Made by a program: the position numbers and the translations under genes. Shown here one piece after another: positions 6,511 to 11,976 of a stretch of DNA of 11,976 bases. The stretch's first letter is position 1; each line of letters begins with the position of its first letter. The notes below the pieces were generated by a model. That model was not told the DNA's origin. It did no database searches and saw nothing but the letters and a program-made list of their open reading frames with translations. This DNA is from JBDHUV01 sp039809365 (GTDB lineage Bacteria; Patescibacteriota; Microgenomatia; Levybacterales; GWA1-39-11): positions 1 to 11,976 of the forward strand of contig JBDHUV010000016.1 in the NCBI GenBank assembly GCA_039809365.1, read 5' to 3'.

Positions 6511-7231
6511 TATTCCTCCAATTTCTTTCTGTTTTGGAGCTTATAATGAAGAGGAAATTATTTTAGACACAGTTAAAAATTTAAATGAAGGATTAGATAA
6601 ATTGGTTGGAAAAGGCAATTATGAAATTTTAATTGTTGAGAACGGAAGTACAGATAACACAAAAAAAATTTTAAAAAGTATACAAAACAAATCACTGAAA
6701 GTTATTTACTTATCAAAAAAAGGACATGGTCTAGCAATAAAAACTGCAATACAAAAGGCTAAATATGATCATATTGTTATCACAGGAGCAGATCTGCCAT
6801 TCGGACTTGATGACCTTCGAAAGGTGTTAAAAATTTGGAATAATTATGACCTTATATTTGGATCTAAATTACATCCAGATTCCACATATTACACATCAGC
6901 AAAGAGGGCAATTGTTTCACGTATTTATAATCTCTTACTTAAATTATTCTTTAACCTCAAAGTCCAAGATCCTCAAGGATCAATATTTATCCAACGTAAA
7001 AAAGTGCTTCCACTTCTTAAATACTGTGATTCTCCAAATGCATTTTTCACCACCCAGCTTGCCATTTACAGTCAAATGTACAATCTTTCTCTTAAAGAGA
7101 TCCCCGTTAAAAGTAGTAAGATGAGTAAAGTACGTCCTTCGAAATATAAAATATTTTCAGATGGATATAAAATGTTTCGAGCAGTAGTAGATGAATATCA
7201 AAAGGTGAGAAGGATGCAAAGTGCTTTGTAA
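6500..7231 (+). CDS. DPM1-like family 2 glycosyltransferase, partner of the adjacent YfhO protein
   Basis: 243 residues with a single soluble GT-A domain. Motifs in order: 'ISFCFGAYNEEE' (8-19), 'IVENGSTDNT' (45-54), 'KKGHGLAIKTAI' (73-84), 'VITGADLPFGLDDL' (93-106), 'IFGSKLHPDS' (119-128) and 'VQDPQGSIFIQRKK' (155-168). The acidic motif reads GAD where DPM1 has DAD; D98 is kept, and D104/D105 follow. It is clearly a paralogue of the GT2 at 1101-1847: both have GSKLHP and V-x-D-x-Q-x-x-I. It lacks the C-terminal transmembrane helices of CsbB- or GtrB-type enzymes. It opens the plus-strand block after the divergent promoter and ends 7 bases before the YfhO-like gene. Likely reaction: nucleotide sugar plus polyprenyl phosphate to polyprenyl-P-sugar, for use outside the cell. 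Confidence 0.85.
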   Translation: MSNNIPPISFCFGAYNEEEIILDTVKNLNEGLDKLVGKGNYEILIVENGSTDNTKKILKSIQNKSLKVIYLSKKGHGLAIKTAIQKAKYDHIVITGADLPFGLDDLRKVLKIWNNYDLIFGSKLHPDSTYYTSAKRAIVSRIYNLLLKLFFNLKVQDPQGSIFIQRKKVLPLLKYCDSPNAFFTTQLAIYSQMYNLSLKEIPVKSSKMSKVRPSKYKIFSDGYKMFRAVVDEYQKVRRMQSAL

Positions 7232-7238
7232 CTAAAGT

Positions 7239-9518
7239 ATGAAAAAAAATAAATTACTATTTATAAGAAGGTTTTATAAAAAAAGTTTTTTTTATACCTC
7301 TGTTACAGTTGGAGAAATATTAATAGTTGGTAGTATCATCTGTTTACTTTTAATTTGGTTCTTAGGGAAATCTTTTTTACAAAATTATTTAGCTGGTGAC
7401 TGGATAGCTTTCTGGATTCCCAACTACTATTTTGTCTTATCCTATTTGAAAGAAGGGATACTGCCATTATGGCAACCTTTTTCTTATATGGGAGTCCCGG
7501 GAGCATTCCATCCAGGATATATGATTTTTTACCCCCCATTATGGGTAGCCTTTCTCACGAATCTACTTATCAATACAACGCTTAGCTTTAATATCTTTGG
7601 AAAAATAATGGAGCTGTATTTATATTTTCATTACTTACTGGGTGGTATTAGTTTTTATCTTTTACTTAAAGATAAGATAAAAGTATCTTCAGTGGCATCA
7701 TTTGCAGGTAGTTTTATTTATGTTTTCTCAATTTACAGTGTCTCAACTCAAGATCCAACATTAATAGGTAAAATGTATTTACCATTAATTATATTTCTGC
7801 TCTTAAACTTTATTGAACGTCGTACGTTTCTAAGTTTTATATTATGGATTGGAGTGAATATTCTTCTTCTCACTTTTGGGTACATTTATTACCAAATATA
7901 TTTTTTCTATGCTCAAATATTTTTGGGTACATTGTATGGATGGAGATCTACAATTTCTACTTTCTTTGGACTCGGGATTTCTGGACTTTTAAGCGCCTAT
8001 GTATTACTTCCTCAGGCGTACTATTATTTACAAGCTGGACGTATTGATGATTCAGCTCAAGCATCATTTCACACAATACATTCTCCCTTTCCTACATTCA
8101 TTGTAGACACATTGATCACCAATGGTATTCATGCAGTGAGCAAGATGTCCTGGGGGACGATCCCTATCATTTTTCTTATTATCGGTTTTACAGTTCTTCA
8201 AAAAAATAAAATTTCTTGGTGGGTAGTTATCACTTTTGTTATATCGTTAATATTTGCTTTTGGTGGATATATAGGATTACAAGATTTATTAGGGATGCCT
8301 CCTTTCTTTTTAGATAAGTTGAGATCACATGGGCAGATATTAATTTTGACATTCTTTACAGGTTGTATCTTAATTGCTTCAGGAGTAGATAATGCCTTAC
8401 AAGGTAATAAAAATAACAAAATTGAGATTGTACTATGGAGTACTTGTATTATAGGAATTCTTCTGTTATTTATAGTCCCATTTTTCGGAGAAGATTTTTT
8501 TATAAATAATAAGGAGTCACTAATCGCAATTGGTCGATCGCTCACTTTGCTGATATGTGGGCTAATTCTGTATTACTTTACAGTAAAATTCAAAGGTATT
8601 TTATTTATAGCGACTATATTAGTTTTAACATTTTTTGAATTTCACTATTATTACGCAAATGATGAACATAACAATTTAGGTGCTTCCTATAATGAATATT
8701 TTGCTCGTAATTCACTTTTACCAGAATTACCAAATAAAGATAATTTATTTAGATATGAAATCTGGCAGAGTCAATTTATGTATAATATCTCTCATCTCAG
8801 AGCATTTTCGTATTCAGGATATGATGGCATACCATATTCTTCTGTTTATACAATAAATCGTTTTCCTCAACCTGACAGATATCAATTTGCAAATGTAAAA
8901 TACGTTGTCACTACTCTAAAGCTAGATGTTCCAGAATATACGCTAGTAAAAAAAGTTAATCCATTGCAACACACTTCAGAGGTTATTTTCTCTTCTGCTG
9001 AAGGGTATAACTCATTAAGTAGAACCTCAACTAATATTCATTATATATATAAGGTGAATAATTTTCTTCCTAGATTTTATGTTCCTGGCCAAGCAAGAAC
9101 ATGTCCAGACTCAAGTTGTTATAACGAAGAGAACCCACCTCACATTGTATATACAAAAGAAGAAAACGTATCAATTGTTAACCCACAAAGGGAGCAGGTT
9201 TCTATAAAAGTAGATGAGTATACACCAAACAGAATAGTATTAAATGTTAAAACTCCTGAGGAAACTTTTATCGCATCTTCGGAAGTATGGGATAGAGGTT
9301 GGAAAGTCAAAGTTAATGAAGAAAAATCAACAATGTATAATGTGAGTAACGGCTTCAGAGGTATAGTGGTTCCATCAGGGAATAGTAAAGTTGTAATGAC
9401 TTATATTACTCCATTTTTGGCTGAAGGAATTATAATTTCATTATTCGGAATTGGAATTCTTATACTCGTTAAAATAAATAAGAAACTAAGAAATTTATTA
9501 TTAGATTTTAAATTATGA
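7239..9518 (+). CDS. YfhO-family multi-spanning membrane protein (GT-C-type glycosyltransferase)
   Basis: 759 residues. A basic N-terminus is followed by a first helix (about 24-43), then an outside loop 'AGDWIAFWIPNYY' (52-64) with D54, 'GILPLWQPFSYMG' (73-85) and 'YPPLW' (98-102). This D...PLW-x-P...YPP pattern is typical of YfhO and other polyprenyl-sugar-using GT-C proteins. About ten further hydrophobic segments run to around residue 465. 'DKLRSHGQILIL' (359-370) corresponds to the family's LRxxGR region. A large soluble C-terminal domain follows, with the YfhO-like 'SSEVWDRGWKVKVN' near 680-693, and a last helix lies at about 722-746. In Bacillus and Listeria, YfhO proteins transfer a sugar from polyprenyl phosphate to a surface polymer. 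The DPM1-like gene immediately upstream supports the same role. The ATG at 7239 is preceded by no Shine-Dalgarno. The stop overlaps the next start (ATGA). Confidence 0.85.
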   Translation: MKKNKLLFIRRFYKKSFFYTSVTVGEILIVGSIICLLLIWFLGKSFLQNYLAGDWIAFWIPNYYFVLSYLKEGILPLWQPFSYMGVPGAFHPGYMIFYPPLWVAFLTNLLINTTLSFNIFGKIMELYLYFHYLLGGISFYLLLKDKIKVSSVASFAGSFIYVFSIYSVSTQDPTLIGKMYLPLIIFLLLNFIERRTFLSFILWIGVNILLLTFGYIYYQIYFFYAQIFLGTLYGWRSTISTFFGLGISGLLSAYVLLPQAYYYLQAGRIDDSAQASFHTIHSPFPTFIVDTLITNGIHAVSKMSWGTIPIIFLIIGFTVLQKNKISWWVVITFVISLIFAFGGYIGLQDLLGMPPFFLDKLRSHGQILILTFFTGCILIASGVDNALQGNKNNKIEIVLWSTCIIGILLLFIVPFFGEDFFINNKESLIAIGRSLTLLICGLILYYFTVKFKGILFIATILVLTFFEFHYYYANDEHNNLGASYNEYFARNSLLPELPNKDNLFRYEIWQSQFMYNISHLRAFSYSGYDGIPYSSVYTINRFPQPDRYQFANVKYVVTTLKLDVPEYTLVKKVNPLQHTSEVIFSSAEGYNSLSRTSTNIHYIYKVNNFLPRFYVPGQARTCPDSSCYNEENPPHIVYTKEENVSIVNPQREQVSIKVDEYTPNRIVLNVKTPEETFIASSEVWDRGWKVKVNEEKSTMYNVSNGFRGIVVPSGNSKVVMTYITPFLAEGIIISLFGIGILILVKINKKLRNLLLDFKL
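7275..7296. repeat. A7-G-T8 near-palindrome in the first codons of the YfhO-like gene
   Basis: Bases 7278-7284 are seven A, 7285 is G and 7286-7293 are eight T. TAT and ATA flank them, making a nearly perfect AT inverted repeat. It encodes Y-K-K-S-F-F-Y at residues 13-19. It could form a weak hairpin close to the start codon, bend the DNA, or be a slippage-prone spot. It may equally follow from AT-rich codon choice for Lys and Phe. Confidence 0.5.
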
Positions 9519-10336
9519 AAGTATTGGTATCTTTAATCATTCCAACGTATAATAGTGAACGACATATTATAAAATGTATTACCTCAATTCAAAATCAAAC
9601 ATACAAGAATATTGAAATAATAGTGGTAGATCAGTCGAGCACTGACAAAACTCTCGAAAAGACAAAAAAATTCAAGATAAAACACATTAAATTATCACCT
9701 CCTAAGTTTTATACGCCACCAACGGTGTCAAGAAATGCAGGTGCGAAAATTGCAAAGGGGTCAATATTAATTCATATTGATAGTGATATGAGACTTAGTA
9801 ATGGTTTGGTAGAAGAAGTTGTAGATAGACTTGAGGACAATAAAAAGTTAGGAGCGTTAGTTATCCACGAAAAAGATCTTACAAAAGGATTTTGGAGTCA
9901 ATGTAAAGCATTTGAGAGAAGATGCTATTGGGGAAATATGAATATTGAATCCGCGCGTGCTGTGAGAAGGTCATTATTTACTGAAGTTGGTGGGTACGAT
10001 GAGTCATTGAGTTCAGGAGAAGATTTTGATATCCATTCACGCTATATGCAAAAGTCTCAAGTAGAATTTTGTAGAAATGTTTTGTATCACGATTTAGGTG
10101 AATTAAAGTTCATAACTATGATACGGAAAAAGTACAACTATGGGAAAACCGCTTCAAAATATTTTTCTAAACATGGGATTTCTGGACTGGATCTTCTACG
10201 AGAACAATGTATATGTTTTATACGTAACTACAAAATGTTTATAAAAAACCCTATAATTGGTTGTAGTGCAGTATTCTTAAAAATATCTGAATTTAGTGCA
10301 GGGGGATTAGGCGCGTTAATTAATAAAGTAAAATGA
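9515..10336 (+). CDS. Family 2 glycosyltransferase (GT-A, inverting)
   Basis: 273 residues. 'VSLIIPTYNSERHI' (5-18) and 'VVDQSSTDKT' (37-46) form the nucleotide-binding half. 'VSRNAGAKIAKGSILIHIDSDM' (71-92) carries an intact DxD metal motif, D89-S-D91, followed by 'LFTEVGGYDESLSSGEDFD' (154-172) with the conserved acidic E169-D170 pair expected to supply the base. The C-terminal tail of roughly 70 residues (to 273) is only mildly hydrophobic ('NPIIGCSAVFLKI', 245-257) and may be an amphipathic membrane contact. It is linked by ATGA overlaps to the YfhO gene upstream and the methyltransferase downstream, so it is probably made in the same run of translation. It likely adds one sugar to a lipid-linked glycan on the cytoplasmic face. 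Donor unknown. Confidence 0.9.
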   Translation: MKVLVSLIIPTYNSERHIIKCITSIQNQTYKNIEIIVVDQSSTDKTLEKTKKFKIKHIKLSPPKFYTPPTVSRNAGAKIAKGSILIHIDSDMRLSNGLVEEVVDRLEDNKKLGALVIHEKDLTKGFWSQCKAFERRCYWGNMNIESARAVRRSLFTEVGGYDESLSSGEDFDIHSRYMQKSQVEFCRNVLYHDLGELKFITMIRKKYNYGKTASKYFSKHGISGLDLLREQCICFIRNYKMFIKNPIIGCSAVFLKISEFSAGGLGALINKVK

Positions 10337-11025
10337 AGAATATACTTAATGAAAAACCTACTGGTATGTTACATGGAAGGTTGCTTGAAGCAATCCGCTT
10401 TGTTGCAACTGAAGATATTAAGAGTAAGAAAGTCCTTGATATCGGTTGTGGATACGGATGGTGTGAAATAGATTTCTTAAAACGCGGAGTAAAGAAAATT
10501 GTTGGAACAGAAATAACGACAAGTGATTTAAAAACTGCAAAAAAATATATAAAAAATCCGAAGGCTGAATTTGTAGTAGCTGGTGCGACAAAACTTCCAT
10601 TCCCTGATAACAGTTTTGACACTGTAGTCAGTTGGGAAGTTATTGAACACATCCCTAAAAATTCAGAAAATCAGATGTTCTCAGAGGTTAATCGTGTATT
10701 AAAAAAAGGCGGAACATTTTATCTGTCTACACCGTTTCGTCATATTATTTCAAACTCATTAGATCCAGCATGGTGGCTCATAGGTCATAGACACTATTCA
10801 AAAAAGCAACTTACTGATTATGCAAAAAGAAATGGATTTAAGGTAGAAAAAAGTTATGTGAAAGGTAGATTTTTCCAAGCATATGCATGGGTAGATATGT
10901 ACATATGGAAATGGATTTTTAAGAGAAGAGCATTCTATACTAAAAAATTAGATGAAAAAATTGATAGAGAGTATGATTTAGAAGGCGGATATGCAAATAT
11001 TTTTGTCAAATTTCGGAAAAAATGA
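10333..11025 (+). CDS. SAM-dependent methyltransferase (class I, Methyltransf_11 type)
   Basis: 230 residues with a complete Rossmann methyltransferase core. Motif I is 'VLDIGCGYGWCEI' (34-46); E60 at the end of strand two would contact the SAM ribose. 'AGATKLPFPDNSFDTVVS' (83-100) and 'EVIEHIPKN' (102-110) form the acidic loop and motif IV area. 'VNRVLKKGGTFYLSTP' (119-134) is the post-core strand. The C-terminal part has 'HRHYSKKQL' (152-160), common in the Methyltransf_11 group, and an aromatic stretch 'YAWVDMYIWKWIF' (174-186). Within a glycosyltransferase operon (ATGA on both sides) the likely role is O-methylation of a sugar or of a glycan end, which in some O-antigens stops chain growth. 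Methylation of a small molecule or lipid cannot be excluded. Confidence 0.88.
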   Translation: MKNILNEKPTGMLHGRLLEAIRFVATEDIKSKKVLDIGCGYGWCEIDFLKRGVKKIVGTEITTSDLKTAKKYIKNPKAEFVVAGATKLPFPDNSFDTVVSWEVIEHIPKNSENQMFSEVNRVLKKGGTFYLSTPFRHIISNSLDPAWWLIGHRHYSKKQLTDYAKRNGFKVEKSYVKGRFFQAYAWVDMYIWKWIFKRRAFYTKKLDEKIDREYDLEGGYANIFVKFRKK

Positions 11026-11976
11026 GTAATTTGGTTAGTATAGTTATAGTTAATTGGAATGGGGAAAAGTGGTTAAAGAAATGTATAAGCTCTCTAGATA
11101 AACAGACATACAAAAGCTTTGAAATTCTGCTTGTAGATAATAATTCATCTGATTCGAGTCTTAAACTTGTGACCTCCCTTTTTCCAAGCGTAAAAATTAT
11201 CAAAAATGATCAAAATGTTGGATTTGCGCGCGGGAATACTATTGGTATTAATGCTGCAAAAGGAGAATTCATTTTATTACTCAACATTGACACATGGGTG
11301 GAAAAAGATTTTATTTCAAACCTAATGACATTCTACAAAACACATGATTATGATGTTATCTCACCATTAGAGCAAAATTATGACGGAAGTAGAAAGAAAT
11401 TTACCTCGATCACAATTGATCCATTTGGACATCCCGTGTGGGTACCTTATAGAGATGATTTTAAGAATTTTTACTTAACTGGAGTATGTCTTCTATTTAA
11501 AAAAAGTCTGTATATTAATACCAGAGGGTTAGATGAAAATTTTTTTATGTATTGTGAAGAGGTAGATTGGTTTTGGAGATTAAAGTTATTCAAAAAGTCG
11601 TACTCATTTGCATCAAATGCAATCGTTTTTCATGCAGGTGCAAATGTTCAAAGCGCCTTGAGGTACGAAATATTTTTATGGAGAAACAAAAACACACTAC
11701 AGATGCTGTTAAAAAACTATTCATGGTATACTTTATTTTGGGTTTTACCTCTTTTACTGATTCAGAATCTAGGAGAAATTTTAGTCTTTCTTTTAATCTT
11801 AAAGCCTAAATTTTCATATTCCTATATACAAGGATGGGTTTTTGTAATACAGTCTTTAAAGAGAGTTATTAAAGAAAGAACATGGATACAAAAGAATAGA
11901 AAAATATCTGATAAAGAGATTCTTTCTTCAATGTACAAAGGATTGGGAAAGTTTCAACATATATTCTATTTTATCC
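11022..11976 (+). CDS. Rhamnosyltransferase-like family 2 glycosyltransferase, 3' partial
   Basis: The ATG at 11022 overlaps the methyltransferase stop (ATGA), and the frame stays open to the right edge, giving 318 residues without a stop. Motifs: 'SIVIVNWNGEKWL' (6-18), 'LLVDNNSSDSS' (36-46), 'NDQNVGFARGNTIGI' (62-76), 'LLLNIDTWV' (85-93; NxDT is the usual form in this subgroup instead of DxD), 'LTGVCLLFKKSL' (152-163) and 'GLDENFFMYCEEVDW' (169-183). 'FLWRNKNTLQMLLKNYSW' (218-235) and one or two hydrophobic helices (about 236-262) follow, as is normal for WbbL-like rhamnosyltransferases. These enzymes transfer rhamnose or a related deoxysugar from a nucleotide donor during cell-wall or O-antigen assembly; rhamnose specificity here is only a family-level guess. 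Visible length is already near full, so only a short C-terminus is missing. Confidence 0.9.
   Translation, partial: MSNLVSIVIVNWNGEKWLKKCISSLDKQTYKSFEILLVDNNSSDSSLKLVTSLFPSVKIIKNDQNVGFARGNTIGINAAKGEFILLLNIDTWVEKDFISNLMTFYKTHDYDVISPLEQNYDGSRKKFTSITIDPFGHPVWVPYRDDFKNFYLTGVCLLFKKSLYINTRGLDENFFMYCEEVDWFWRLKLFKKSYSFASNAIVFHAGANVQSALRYEIFLWRNKNTLQMLLKNYSWYTLFWVLPLLLIQNLGEILVFLLILKPKFSYSYIQGWVFVIQSLKRVIKERTWIQKNRKISDKEILSSMYKGLGKFQHIFYFI

Noticed and set aside
8198..8545. 115-residue minus-strand open frame inside the YfhO-like gene
   Set aside because: It is antisense to membrane helices of a well-supported gene, starts without any promoter or Shine-Dalgarno, and shows no domain motif. The same holds for the other antisense frames at 10320-10652 and 1211-1432.
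1112..11025. Possible recoding of UGA as Gly or Trp (code 25 or 4)
   Set aside because: UGA stops occur exactly where domains end and next genes begin by ATGA overlap. Tryptophan is encoded by ordinary TGG throughout.
11567..11809. 80-residue plus-strand open frame inside the last gene
   Set aside because: It lies in another frame of the rhamnosyltransferase-like gene, whose conserved motifs run on both sides of and through this region. Its Cys/Lys-rich translation matches nothing I recognise.

Overview
The window is an AT-rich (about one-third GC by eye) cell-surface glycan biosynthesis locus with twelve protein-coding genes. There is no gene-free stretch longer than about 50 bases, and I found no RNA gene, mobile element or CRISPR array. 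The style fits an uncultivated, reduced-genome bacterium, most likely Candidate Phyla Radiation/Patescibacteria (perhaps Microgenomates-like): 4-base ATGA overlaps, no convincing Shine-Dalgarno sequence at any visible start, and many small glycosyltransferases beside a YfhO-type membrane protein. This assignment is inference (about 50% confidence). UGA is used as a stop at most gene ends, so the recoded codes 4 and 25 are not in use.

Layout. (1) Bases 2-2926, plus strand: a polysaccharide flippase cut by the left edge, a DPM1-like GT2 glycosyltransferase and a GT4 glycosyltransferase, packed with overlaps. (2) Bases 2913-6451, minus strand: transcribed in the order Gfo/Idh/MocA dehydrogenase, FemAB/GNAT-like acyltransferase, left-handed beta-helix acyltransferase, DegT/DnrJ/EryC1 aminotransferase. 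Dehydrogenase + aminotransferase + hexapeptide acyltransferase is the classic set for making an N-acylated amino (often 2,3-diamino) sugar nucleotide, as in WbpB/WbpE/WbpD. The cassette meets block 1 tail-to-tail with a 14-base coding overlap. (3) Bases 6500 to the right edge, plus strand: a second DPM1-like GT2, a YfhO-family multi-spanning protein, a GT2, a SAM-dependent methyltransferase and a rhamnosyltransferase-like GT2 cut by the right edge.

How they may work together (inference): block 2 makes an activated amino sugar. The GT2 and GT4 enzymes assemble a lipid-linked oligosaccharide, the methyltransferase may modify or cap it, and the flippase exports it. The DPM1-like enzyme next to YfhO resembles the CsbB-YfhO arrangement of Firmicutes: one enzyme charges polyprenyl phosphate with a sugar inside the cell and YfhO transfers it to a surface acceptor outside.

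Blocks 2 and 3 diverge from a 48-base intergenic region (6452-6499) holding back-to-back promoter-like sequences. A 9-base element from it recurs before the aminotransferase gene. The least expected points are the FemAB-like gene inside the sugar-nucleotide cassette, the altered acidic motifs of the two DPM1-like enzymes, and the near-leaderless arrangement.
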